Below are positions 7,651 to 15,059 of a stretch of DNA of 43,477 nucleotides, piece by piece (the stretch's first letter is position 1; each line of letters begins with the position of its first letter). The stretch lies in contig JAJZXK010000018.1 in the NCBI GenBank assembly GCA_021806565.1, forward strand, positions 1 to 43,477, written 5' to 3'. A program made the translations under genes and the position numbers. This DNA is from Bacillota bacterium (GTDB lineage: Bacteria > Bacillota > Sulfobacillia > RBS10-35 > JAJYVN01). The notes beneath the pieces were generated by a model. The model searched no databases, was not told the DNA's origin, and saw nothing but the letters and a program-made list of their open reading frames with translations.

Positions 7651-8652
7651 GTGGCGTGGCGGATCGGGGTGGTCGGCGCGACGGGCGCCGTGGGGCAGAC
7701 GCTCCTTGCGGTGCTGGCGGAGCGGAAGTTTCCGGTTTCGGAATTACGCCTGCTCGCGACGCAGCGCAGCGCCGGCACCGAGGTGGTGTGGGGCGGCGAG
7801 CGCCTGCGCGTCCAACCGACGGGTCCGGGGGCGTTCGACGGGCTGGAGATCTGCTTCCTGGCGGTGCCGGGCGCCCGTGTCAGCCGGGAGCTGGCCCCGC
7901 TGGCGGTGCAGGCCGGTGCCGTGGTGATCGACAAGGGCAGCGCCTTCCGGCTCGACCCCGGCGTGCCGCTGGTCGTCCCCGAGGTGAACGCCGGTCTGCT
8001 GCGCTCCGGCCCGGGGATTGTCGCCAGCCCGAACTGCACGACCATCCCTTTGGTGTTGTGCCTGGATCCCTTGCGGAGGCTGGCGGGCCTCCGGCGCGTC
8101 GTCGTCTCGACCTACCAGTCGGCGTCCGGGGCCGGCCACTCCGGACTGGAGGAGTTGGCGGCGGGCGTCCAGGCGGCGGCGGCCGGCCGGCCGGTACCAC
8201 GGCATGTCTTTCCCCGGCCGTTGGCCCAGAACGTGGTGCCGCAGTGCGATGCCTTCGGCGAGTCCGGCTACACGGCCGAGGAGTGGAAACTGATCCGCGA
8301 GACCCGCAAGATCCTGGCCATGCCGGATCTGCGCCTGACGGCCACGGCGGTGCGCGTCCCGGTGCCCGTCGGCCACGGGGAATCGGTCGCCGTGGAGACC
8401 GAACGGCCCTGCACGCCGGGCGAAGCGCGGGCCGTGCTGGCGGCTGCCGGCGTCCGCGTGCATGACCTGGAGGATCCGACGGGCTATCCGACACCGGCCG
8501 ACGTGGCGGGGTCCGACGTGGCGCATGTTGGGCGCGTGCGCCAGGACTTGGGCGATCCGTCGGGTCTGCACTTTTGGGTGGTCGGCGACAACCTGCGTAA
8601 GGGTGCCGCCACCAACGCCGCGCAGATCGCCGAGGCGCTGATCCGCCTATAG
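7651..8652 (+). CDS. asd: Aspartate-semialdehyde dehydrogenase
   Basis: Reduces L-aspartyl-4-phosphate to aspartate semialdehyde with NADPH, supplying lysine, diaminopimelate, threonine and methionine and, here, dipicolinate. The 333-residue protein opens with the nucleotide-binding motif IGVVGATGAVGQTLL. The catalytic Cys is in IVASPNCTTIP (about residue 129). STYQSASGAG and the VRVPVPVGHGESV segment around the catalytic His are as in bacterial Asd. GTG 7651 follows a G6 run ten bases upstream; no ATG fits this frame. dapG starts 69 bases later. Confidence 0.95.
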   Translation: MAWRIGVVGATGAVGQTLLAVLAERKFPVSELRLLATQRSAGTEVVWGGERLRVQPTGPGAFDGLEICFLAVPGARVSRELAPLAVQAGAVVIDKGSAFRLDPGVPLVVPEVNAGLLRSGPGIVASPNCTTIPLVLCLDPLRRLAGLRRVVVSTYQSASGAGHSGLEELAAGVQAAAAGRPVPRHVFPRPLAQNVVPQCDAFGESGYTAEEWKLIRETRKILAMPDLRLTATAVRVPVPVGHGESVAVETERPCTPGEARAVLAAAGVRVHDLEDPTGYPTPADVAGSDVAHVGRVRQDLGDPSGLHFWVVGDNLRKGAATNAAQIAEALIRL

Positions 8653-8721
8653 GGCCACCCGGACCGCGCGCCGCGGCCCAGGTGGGGCCGGGGCGGTGGC
8701 GCGGGGAGGAAGGGTGCGCCG

Positions 8722-9963
8722 GTGCGCATCATCGTGCAGAAGTTCGGGGGAACCTCGCTGGCCACGCCGGCCTACCGCGATCTGGTCGCGGAACGGGTGC
8801 TGGCTGCCACGCGGCGCTCGTTGCTGCCGATCGTGGTGGTGTCCGCGATGGGTAGGGCCGGGGATCCGTACGCGACCGATACCCTCTTGGAACTGGGCCG
8901 CCAGGTCGGGGCGGACGACGCCCCGCGGGAGACCGACCTGCTGATGGCCTGCGGAGAGATCATCTCCGCGGTGGTGCTCGCCGGCACGCTGCGGCGCAAG
9001 GGCCTACCCGCGCTGGTCCTCACCGGCGGCCAGGCGGGGATCGTCACCGACCGCAACTTCGCCAACGCCCGTATCCTGCGGGTCCAGCCGGACCACCTGC
9101 GGCGCCACCTGGATCGCGGCGACGTCTGTGTGGTGGCGGGGTTCCAGGGCATGGCGGAAACCGGGGACATCACCACGCTCGGCCGCGGCGGTTCGGACAC
9201 GACGGCTGCGGCGCTCGCGGTGGCGGTACGGGCCGAATTGGTCGAGATCTATACCGACGTCAGCGGAGTCAAGACGGCCGATCCGCGCATCGTGCCGGAG
9301 GCGCGCACCCTGTCGATGCTGTCCTACGAGGAGATCTTCCAAATGGCGCAACAAGGGGCAAAGGTTGTGCACCCGCGCGCGGTCGAACTCGCGATGCGCG
9401 CCAACGTGCCGGTGCGTGTGCGCAGCACCTTCGACGACCCGGAGCAGGAGCCCGGTACCCTGATCACCCACGGCTTCGAAGCGGACACCCAATGGGACGC
9501 CCCGGCGCGCGTCGTCACCGGCGTCACGCACCTGGCCCACGTGGTGCTGTGCAGCCTGGACGGCCCGCTCGACCACGCCTCGACCGTACGCGTCTTCCGC
9601 CTGTTGGCCGACGCCGGGATCAGCGTCGACCTGATCAACGTCGCCCCGGACCGCCGGAGGTTCATCGTGGCAGGCGGGGACGCGGCCCGCGCGCGCCGCC
9701 TTCTGGAAGACACCGGATTTTCGGTCCAGTTCAACCCGGATTGCGCCAAGGTCTCCGTCGTCGGCACCGGGATGCGGGGTGTGCCGGGGGTGATGGCCTC
9801 GGTCGTCGAGGCCCTCGCGGATGAAGGCATCCCCATCCTGCAAACCGCCGATTCACACGTCACCATTTCGTGTCTGGTGACGCGGGCGGATATGGAGCGG
9901 GCGGTCCAGGCGTTGCATCGAAAGTTCCTTCTCGATGCGCACGCGGCCCGGACGGCGGATTGA
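8722..9963 (+). CDS. dapG: Aspartokinase (DapG type)
   Basis: Phosphorylates aspartate in the first committed step of the aspartate family pathway. The 413-residue protein has KFGGTSLAT at the N terminus, SAMGR, the TTLGRGGSDTTA active-site segment and YTDVSGVKTADPR in the kinase domain. Two C-terminal ACT regulatory repeats begin near residue 265 (VTGVTHLAHVVL and CAKVSVVGTGMRGVPGVM). In Bacillus the DapG isozyme in this operon is inhibited by diaminopimelate; that this copy is too is inference from context. GTG 8722 follows a GGGGAGGAAGG site at 8703-8713. Confidence 0.94.
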   Translation: MRIIVQKFGGTSLATPAYRDLVAERVLAATRRSLLPIVVVSAMGRAGDPYATDTLLELGRQVGADDAPRETDLLMACGEIISAVVLAGTLRRKGLPALVLTGGQAGIVTDRNFANARILRVQPDHLRRHLDRGDVCVVAGFQGMAETGDITTLGRGGSDTTAAALAVAVRAELVEIYTDVSGVKTADPRIVPEARTLSMLSYEEIFQMAQQGAKVVHPRAVELAMRANVPVRVRSTFDDPEQEPGTLITHGFEADTQWDAPARVVTGVTHLAHVVLCSLDGPLDHASTVRVFRLLADAGISVDLINVAPDRRRFIVAGGDAARARRLLEDTGFSVQFNPDCAKVSVVGTGMRGVPGVMASVVEALADEGIPILQTADSHVTISCLVTRADMERAVQALHRKFLLDAHAARTAD

Positions 9964-10013
9964 CGGGCGTGGGTGAATGGGGTCACCTGGGGCAGGCACG
10001 CACTGCCGGCTGG

Positions 10014-10023
10014 TGTTTATAAT
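10014..10023 (+). promoter_or_regulatory. Putative dapA promoter (-10 TATAAT)
   Basis: A perfect TATAAT at 10018-10023 is preceded by TG at 10014-10015 (a near extended -10). No clear -35 is visible. Predicted transcription start is about 10030, directly at the ATG of a seven-codon open frame. Confidence 0.5.
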
Positions 10024-10030
10024 GCTGGGG

Positions 10031-10054
10031 ATGGAAGTCGACGCGGACAGATGA
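10031..10054 (+). other. Seven-codon leader mini-ORF overlapping the dapA start
   Basis: ATG 10031 begins seven bases after TATAAT and reads MEVDADR, then TGA at 10052-10054. The stop overlaps ATG 10051 of dapA as ATGA. If transcription starts near 10030 this would be a leaderless mini-ORF whose translation delivers ribosomes to dapA, which has only a weak ribosome-binding site. Too short to judge by protein homology. Confidence 0.35.
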
Positions 10055-11013
10055 AAGGGGCGGAGCCCGCGCGGCGGGCGGCCATGGGCACGAGGCAGGG
10101 CTTGGCGGATGGGCGGGGTCGTCTCCTGACGGCGCTGGTGACGCCCCTGGCGGCGGACGGCGAAGTCGACACGCACGTGGCGGCGGAACTCGCCGCAGAC
10201 CTGTGTGCCCGCGGGTGTGACGGGTTTGTGGTGGCGGCAACGACGGGGGAGTCGCCGACGTTGAGCGAGCGCGAGAAGCTCTCCCTCTGTGCCGCCGTGC
10301 GCCGGGCCGTCGATGGGCGGGCGAGCGTCTGGCTCGGTACCGGCAGCTACGACACCAGGTCCAGCATCGAACTGACCAGGGAGGCGGCCGCGGCCGGAGC
10401 CCAGGGGGTCATGGCTGTCGTGCCCTACTACAGCCGGCCGCCCCAGGCCGGCCTGGTGCGGCACTTCACGTCGGTGGCTGCAGCCACCGACCTGCCGCTG
10501 ATGGTCTATAACATCCCAGCGCGCACCGGCTGCAACCTGCTGCCGGCGACGCTGGCGCGGATCGTGGCCGAGGCGCCGAATGTGGTGGCGCTCAAGGAGT
10601 CCAGCCGCGATCTGGAACAGGTCGCCGAGGTTGTGCGGCTGCTGCCCGCACTGGATGTGTACAGTGGCGACGACGGACTCACCCTGCCGGTGCTGGCTGT
10701 CGGCGGCTGCGGTGTGGTCAGCGTCGCGGCCCACATCGTGCCCGAAGCGATCGCCGCGCTGATCCACGACTGGGAAGCCGGTCGCACCGAGGCGGCGCGG
10801 GCGCGGCACCTGGCGTTGCTGCCGCTGTACCGGGCCCTGTTCCTTGCACCCAATCCCATTCCGGTCAAAACGGCCCTGCGCCTGCGCGGCTGGGCCGTCG
10901 GTGGCCTGCGCCCGCCGCTGTGCGAGTTGGAAGCGTCCGAACTGGCGGCGTTGCGGGCGGCCCTGTCGTCTTGGCCCCTGTCCCAGCCGGCGCCGTCCGC
11001 AGCCCGCAGCTAA
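10051..11013 (+). CDS. dapA: 4-hydroxy-tetrahydrodipicolinate synthase (DapA)
   Basis: Condenses pyruvate with aspartate semialdehyde; its product is the branch point to lysine/peptidoglycan (via DapB) and dipicolinate (via SpoVFAB). The 320-residue TIM-barrel lyase shows TALVTPL, AATTGESPTL, VVPYYSRP, YNIPARTG (catalytic Tyr) and the Schiff-base Lys in VVALKESS, then YSGDDGLTLP. ATG 10051 overlaps the stop of a mini-ORF. ATG 10084 is the alternative and would give an N terminus closer to Bacillus DapA, but its ribosome-binding site is no better. The gene ends before a strong hairpin at 11107. Confidence 0.93.
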   Translation: MKGAEPARRAAMGTRQGLADGRGRLLTALVTPLAADGEVDTHVAAELAADLCARGCDGFVVAATTGESPTLSEREKLSLCAAVRRAVDGRASVWLGTGSYDTRSSIELTREAAAAGAQGVMAVVPYYSRPPQAGLVRHFTSVAAATDLPLMVYNIPARTGCNLLPATLARIVAEAPNVVALKESSRDLEQVAEVVRLLPALDVYSGDDGLTLPVLAVGGCGVVSVAAHIVPEAIAALIHDWEAGRTEAARARHLALLPLYRALFLAPNPIPVKTALRLRGWAVGGLRPPLCELEASELAALRAALSSWPLSQPAPSAARS

Positions 11014-11034
11014 CGGCACTTCAAGAGCTGATCC

Positions 11035-11098
11035 AGCACCTGCCACCAAGGCGCGGACCCGTAGCGGGATGAGGGCAAGCCCTTGTTCCGCTTGTGTT
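11035..11098 (+). repeat. Dispersed structured repeat, copy 1
   Basis: The core 11063-11093 starts AGCGGGAT, contains the small hairpin GGGCAAGCCC and ends TTCCGCTT. It matches 42191-42221 with two differences in 31 bases, and the outer sequence AGCACCTGCC is also shared. The core ends (AGCGGGA and TTCCGCT) are almost self-complementary, so the element can fold as a nested hairpin. It lies just after the dapA stop. Confidence 0.7.
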
Positions 11099-11106
11099 TT
11101 CCGGTC

Positions 11107-11159
11107 GCGCCTGAAGAGCGGGGCCTGCCCTGTGCCCGAAGGCCCCGCTCTTCAGGCGC
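11107..11159 (+). terminator. 20-bp perfect inverted repeat after dapA
   Basis: The arms 11107-11126 and 11140-11159 are perfectly complementary over 20 bases around a 13-base loop. It is the strongest hairpin in the window and sits about 95 bases after dapA. There is no T-run, but termination of the dap operon is the simplest reading. Between this and the RNase J promoter (11160-11304) no gene is seen. Confidence 0.6.
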
Positions 11160-11304
11160 ACCAGGCGAAGCCGTTTGGGCCTGGGGCAGTTGGTCGGCAA
11201 GTCGTTGAAGTACGTTGCCGAAGTGGATCGCGCCTACACGCGCGCCGGGCTCCGCTTGCCCCGGCCCCGACTTCGCCGTGACCGTGGGCGCGGGCCGCGA
11301 TCGC

Positions 11305-11333
11305 TTGTGGTCCGCCGACGGATGGACTATAGT
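11305..11333 (+). promoter_or_regulatory. Putative vegetative promoter of the RNase J gene
   Basis: TTGTGG (11305-11310) and TATAGT (11328-11333) are separated by 17 bases, an optimal arrangement. A five-codon open frame (ATG 11338, reading MASTA then stop) lies at the predicted transcription start, about 65 bases before the main start codon. Confidence 0.55.
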
Positions 11334-11403
11334 CTGCATGGCGTCAACTGCGTGAGTCTGCCACGCAGGCATAGCGTCCGAGCCGTCCGGAGAGCGGGCG
11401 GCA

Positions 11404-13161
11404 ATGGCATTGCACTCCCCGGCGGGATCCGGCGGGGATACTTTGGAGGTGTCCTTTATCCGACATGGCCATCCGGGTTCCGGTGGACGCGAGCGCTCCC
11501 GTGACCGCAGCAAGGTGACCGTGACCCCGCTGGGCGGGGTCGGCGAGATCGGTAAGAACATGATGGTGGTCGAGTGCGGCGAGGACATGATCGTCATCGA
11601 TTGCGGCCTCGCCTTCCCCGAGGACGATCTGCCCGGCGTCGATATCGTTCTGCCGGACATGAGCTACGTGGTGGAGCGCAGGTCGCGGTTGCGGGCCATC
11701 CTGTTGACCCACGCCCACGAAGACCACATCGGCGGCGTGGCGTATCTGTTGCGCGACGCCCCGGCCCCGATCCACGGCACACGGCTGACCCTGGGTATGG
11801 TGGAAGGCAAGCTTCCAGAGCACGGCCTGCGGCTGCCGCCGGGGTCCCGCCCATTTCGCGAAGGCGAGAAGATGACCTTCGGCGAGTTGGCCGTCGAGCC
11901 GTTCCACGTCACCCACAGCGTGCCGGGCGCCGTCGGCTTCGCGGTGCACACCCCCGCGGGGGTCTTGGTGTTCACCGGGGACTTCAAGTTCGACCTGACC
12001 CCTGTGGACGGCGAAGTGACCGACCTGCAGATGCTGGCGCGGCTGGGCCGGGACGGCGTCTTCGCCCTTTTTTGCGACAGCACCAATTCCGAGCGCCCCG
12101 GCATCACCGGCTCCGAGCGCGAGGTGGGCGGCACGATCGGCAGGATCGTCGCCGAGGCCCCCGGCCGCGTGCTGGTGACGACGTTCGCCAGCAACGTCCA
12201 CCGCATCCAGCAGTGCTTCGACGTCGCCGCCCAACTCGGGCGCCGTGTGGCGGTCGTCGGGCGCAGCATCGAGAACACGGTGCAGATCTCCTCCCGCCTC
12301 GGCTACCTGCACATTCCGGAGGGTACCCTCCTGGAGTCCGGGGCCATCGGGCGGACGCCCCCCGAAAAGGTTATCATCATGACCACCGGCAGCCAGGGTG
12401 AGCCGATGTCCGCACTGTCCCGCATGGCAACAGGCGAGCACCGCCTCGTGGACCTAGTGCCGGGGGACACCGTCATCCTTGCCGCGAGTCCCGTGCCCGG
12501 CAACGAAAAGATGGTCCACCGCACCGTGGACAACCTCTACCGCATGGGCGCGCGCGTCATCTACCAGCGCGACGCCGGCGTGCACGTCTCCGGCCACGCG
12601 AGCCGCGAAGAGTTGAAGCTGATGATGACGCTGCTGCGCCCGCGCTGGTTTGTGCCGGTGCACGGCGAGTATCGCCACCTGGTGCTCAACGCCGCCATGG
12701 CCGAGGAAACCGGGGTCGAGCACGACCACGTGTTGGTGGGGGAAAACGGCACCGTATTCGAATGCAGCGGCGAGGGCATGCGGATCGCGGGCCGCATCCC
12801 CGCCGGACGCGTCCTGGTCGACGGCCTGGGTGTCGGGGACGTGGGCAACGTTGTGATGCGCGATCGCAGGCAACTGGCCCAGGACGGCATCCTGGTCGTG
12901 GCCGTCGCCGTACGCCGGGAGACCGGCGAGGTCGTCGGCAGCGTGGACGTCTCCTCGCGGGGGTTCGTCTACGTGCGCGAGTCTGAGCCGTTGCTGGCGG
13001 AGACGCGCTCCCGGGTGCAGGATGCCATCGCCAGCCGGATGCGCAACGGCCAGACCGATTGGAACCAGATCAAGGGCGTGGTGCGCGAAACGGCCGGGCA
13101 ACTGTTGTTTGAGCGCACGCGCCGTCGCCCGATGATCCTTCCCCTCGTGCTGGAGGTCTGA
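11404..13161 (+). CDS. rnj: Ribonuclease J (metallo-beta-lactamase/beta-CASP)
   Basis: Cytoplasmic 5'-3' exo- and endoribonuclease for mRNA decay and rRNA maturation. The 585-residue protein shows the metallo-beta-lactamase core: VTPLGGVGEIGKNM, LTHAHEDHIGG (zinc ligands), HVTHSVPGAVG and FTGDFKFD. The beta-CASP motifs are DSTNSERPG, TTFASNVHRIQ and MTTGSQGEPMSAL, with HVSGHAS and VPVHGEYRH, and a C-terminal domain follows. Position after dapA matches the Bacillus rnjB (ymfA) locus. Whether it is the RnjA or RnjB equivalent cannot be decided. ATG 11404 precedes a poorly conserved N terminus of about 35 residues, so the exact start is uncertain; GTG 11449 is possible. Confidence 0.93.
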   Translation: MALHSPAGSGGDTLEVSFIRHGHPGSGGRERSRDRSKVTVTPLGGVGEIGKNMMVVECGEDMIVIDCGLAFPEDDLPGVDIVLPDMSYVVERRSRLRAILLTHAHEDHIGGVAYLLRDAPAPIHGTRLTLGMVEGKLPEHGLRLPPGSRPFREGEKMTFGELAVEPFHVTHSVPGAVGFAVHTPAGVLVFTGDFKFDLTPVDGEVTDLQMLARLGRDGVFALFCDSTNSERPGITGSEREVGGTIGRIVAEAPGRVLVTTFASNVHRIQQCFDVAAQLGRRVAVVGRSIENTVQISSRLGYLHIPEGTLLESGAIGRTPPEKVIIMTTGSQGEPMSALSRMATGEHRLVDLVPGDTVILAASPVPGNEKMVHRTVDNLYRMGARVIYQRDAGVHVSGHASREELKLMMTLLRPRWFVPVHGEYRHLVLNAAMAEETGVEHDHVLVGENGTVFECSGEGMRIAGRIPAGRVLVDGLGVGDVGNVVMRDRRQLAQDGILVVAVAVRRETGEVVGSVDVSSRGFVYVRESEPLLAETRSRVQDAIASRMRNGQTDWNQIKGVVRETAGQLLFERTRRRPMILPLVLEV

Positions 13162-13167
13162 AGCGCC

Positions 13168-13887
13168 TCAGCGGCGGCGGCGCGCCTGGTGTTGGGCGCG
13201 CCGCCGCATCGTTTCCAGCATGAACCCGGGGGGACCGCCGGCCTGGCGCAGCGCGGCTCCCGGTGCCCGGTAAGGCGGCCCGTGTCCCGGGATGAGCAGC
13301 CGGATCGGCAGGTCGGCAAGTTTGGCCAGTGAGATGCGGGCCGTCACCTCGCTGGCGGTGTCCCAAAAAGGGGGCGCCAGGAGGTCCCTGCCCGCCACGC
13401 GCACGGCGTCACCGGCGATCAGCACCCCGTCACTGGCGCGGAAGTAGGCCAGGTGCCCGTCGGTGTGGCCGGGGGTCTCCACCGCGATGAACCCGGCCAT
13501 CTCGTCTCCAGCCTGCAGGATGCGGTCGACCATGCACGCCTCGACCGGACGGCGGGTCGTGCGCAGCAGCAGGTGCCACAACGTGCGCAGTGCCCCGCAT
13601 GCCCGCGGGTCGGCGGCCCGATCCGCCTCTGGAGCCGACGCCAGGATGCGTGCGGCACTCTGGCGGCGCAGCCAAGCCGCAGAGCCGGCGTGGCCCGCAT
13701 GGCCGTGGGTGAGGCAGATGCTGCGCAGTTCGCCGGGGGCGACCCCGAGATGCGCGAGGTGCTTGAGGATCGCCGGCCCGTCGCCCGGCAGCCCCGTGTC
13801 AAACAGTACGATGTCCGGCTCGGTCACCAGGCAGACGTTGCCGCTGGCGGTGCCGGGCACCAGGTGCACCCCGCGGGCGATTTCCAC
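13168..13887 (-). CDS. MBL-fold hydrolase with an altered metal motif
   Basis: A 239-residue metallo-beta-lactamase-fold protein of the YflN/glyoxalase II-like kind. Visible motifs are FDTGLPGD, LTHGHAGHAGSAAWL (about residues 59-73), VETPGHTDGHLAYF, IAGDAV and LLIPGHGPP. The usual H-x-H-x-D-H is H-x-H-x-G-H here, so the Asp ligand of the second metal is missing. GTG 13887 follows a strong GGGGGAGAGG site. ATG 13944, overlapping the ylzJ stop as ATGA, is an equally coupled alternative adding 19 residues. It is the last gene of a reverse-strand tepA-ylzJ-MBL operon and converges with RNase J with only a few bases between stops. Substrate unknown. Confidence 0.85.
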   Translation of the reverse strand: MEIARGVHLVPGTASGNVCLVTEPDIVLFDTGLPGDGPAILKHLAHLGVAPGELRSICLTHGHAGHAGSAAWLRRQSAARILASAPEADRAADPRACGALRTLWHLLLRTTRRPVEACMVDRILQAGDEMAGFIAVETPGHTDGHLAYFRASDGVLIAGDAVRVAGRDLLAPPFWDTASEVTARISLAKLADLPIRLLIPGHGPPYRAPGAALRQAGGPPGFMLETMRRRAQHQARRRR

Positions 13888-13940
13888 GGCCTCTCCCCCC
13901 GCGCCTGTGTTCGCCAGAGGGGTGGACCGACCTGCAGGCG

Positions 13941-14177
13941 TCATCCCCACAGAGGTGGTGCGGCAGGTAGGGCAGGGGCATCGGCGCCCGGTTGGTAACG
14001 CGCGTCCAGGAAGTGGCGGGGATCGGTGGATGCGACGCGTTCGACGACCACCCGGCCCTCGTGGACCCTGGCAACGATGCGGGCCGGGCCCTGATCCAGG
14101 ACGAACTCGCACGGGAGAGGCTCGCGCGGTTCCGGACCGAAGATCGTCTCCGGCGGCAGAATGCTATAGAGCACCAT
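13941..14177 (-). CDS. ylzJ: YlzJ-like small protein
   Basis: A 78-residue protein of the YlzJ-like family, conserved next to tepA in spore formers. The N terminus (MVLYSILPPETIFGPE) and the ending with STDPRHFLDARYQPG match the YlzJ pattern M-I-L-Y-x-x-x-P and S-T-D-P-x-x-Y-L-x-x-x-Y-x-P-G. Its GAAGGAG ribosome-binding site overlaps the tepA stop six bases upstream, indicating coupling. The biochemical function is not known. Confidence 0.88.
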   Translation of the reverse strand: MVLYSILPPETIFGPEPREPLPCEFVLDQGPARIVARVHEGRVVVERVASTDPRHFLDARYQPGADAPALPAAPPLWG

Positions 14178-14183
14178 TGCAGG

Positions 14184-14969
14184 TCATCTCCTTCGGGTCC
14201 CCGATTCACCACCATGTGCTGCGCCCGCCATGCCCCGCAGAGCGTCCAGAGCGGCGGCCATACCGCCCACCTCGTGGATCAGGCCCTCCCGCACGGCGTC
14301 CTTTCCGACAAGGATGGTGCCGACGTCCCGCGCCAGTTCCCCGGTGCGGAACATCAACTCCCGGTACCGCTCCTGGCTCATCCCGCAGTGGGAGACGACG
14401 AACTGCACGACGCGGTCCTGCATCTTGTCCAAGTACTCATAGGTCTGGGGAACCCCGATCACCATGCCGGAGAGCCGGATCGGGTGGATCGTCATGGTCG
14501 CGCTCGGGACGATGAAGGACCGGTCGGCGGCCACCGAGATGGGCACGCCGATGGAGTGGCCGCCCCCCAGGACGAGGCTCACCGTCGGGGTGCGCATGCT
14601 GGCGATCAGTTCCGCGATCGCCAATCCCGCCTCCACATCGCCCCCGACGGTGTTGAGCAGCACCAGCAGCCCCTCGATGTCCGGGTCCTGCTCGATGGCC
14701 ACCAGTTGCGGCAGCACGTGTTCGTAGCGCGTCGTCTTGTTCTGGGATGGCAGGCTCACGTGGCCTTCGACCTGTCCGACCACCGTCAGCACGTGAATGG
14801 GGCTCTTGCCGGGTGACCCGCCGCCACTTTGACCCGCATCCGCCTGCTCCAGCGGGCCATCTTCCTCCTTCGCGGCCTGCGCGGCGTCGCCAGATCGGAA
14901 CCGAGACCGCCGTGTCTGCGCGGATGCCTCTGTCTGCGCCGCCGAGGCGCCGCTGACTTCTTGCCTCAT
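14184..14969 (-). CDS. tepA: TepA, ClpP/SppA-class serine peptidase-like protein
   Basis: A 261-residue ClpP-fold protein (translocation-enhancing protein TepA). In Bacillus it has been linked to protein export and to degradation of small spore proteins. A low-complexity N terminus of about 60 residues precedes the core: [37 protein letters not shown], the nucleophile Ser in [12 protein letters not shown], and the His in [10 protein letters not shown]. The C terminus matches TepA, with [31 protein letters not shown] 14969 is chosen as the only ATG that leaves a sensible N terminus, but its ribosome-binding site is weak. It is divergent from uppP and opposite in strand to its Bacillus arrangement next to rnjB and spoIIIE. 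Confidence 0.9.
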   Translation of the reverse strand: MRQEVSGASAAQTEASAQTRRSRFRSGDAAQAAKEEDGPLEQADAGQSGGGSPGKSPIHVLTVVGQVEGHVSLPSQNKTTRYEHVLPQLVAIEQDPDIEGLLVLLNTVGGDVEAGLAIAELIASMRTPTVSLVLGGGHSIGVPISVAADRSFIVPSATMTIHPIRLSGMVIGVPQTYEYLDKMQDRVVQFVVSHCGMSQERYRELMFRTGELARDVGTILVGKDAVREGLIHEVGGMAAALDALRGMAGAAHGGESGTRRR

Positions 14970-15059
14970 GGCGGCAGTATGCCCGCGGCGGCCGGGCTCA
15001 GCCGTGTGGCTACGGCATAGCCGTGCTCCGGGGTGCACCGAAACCCCTGGGAGGTCCAC

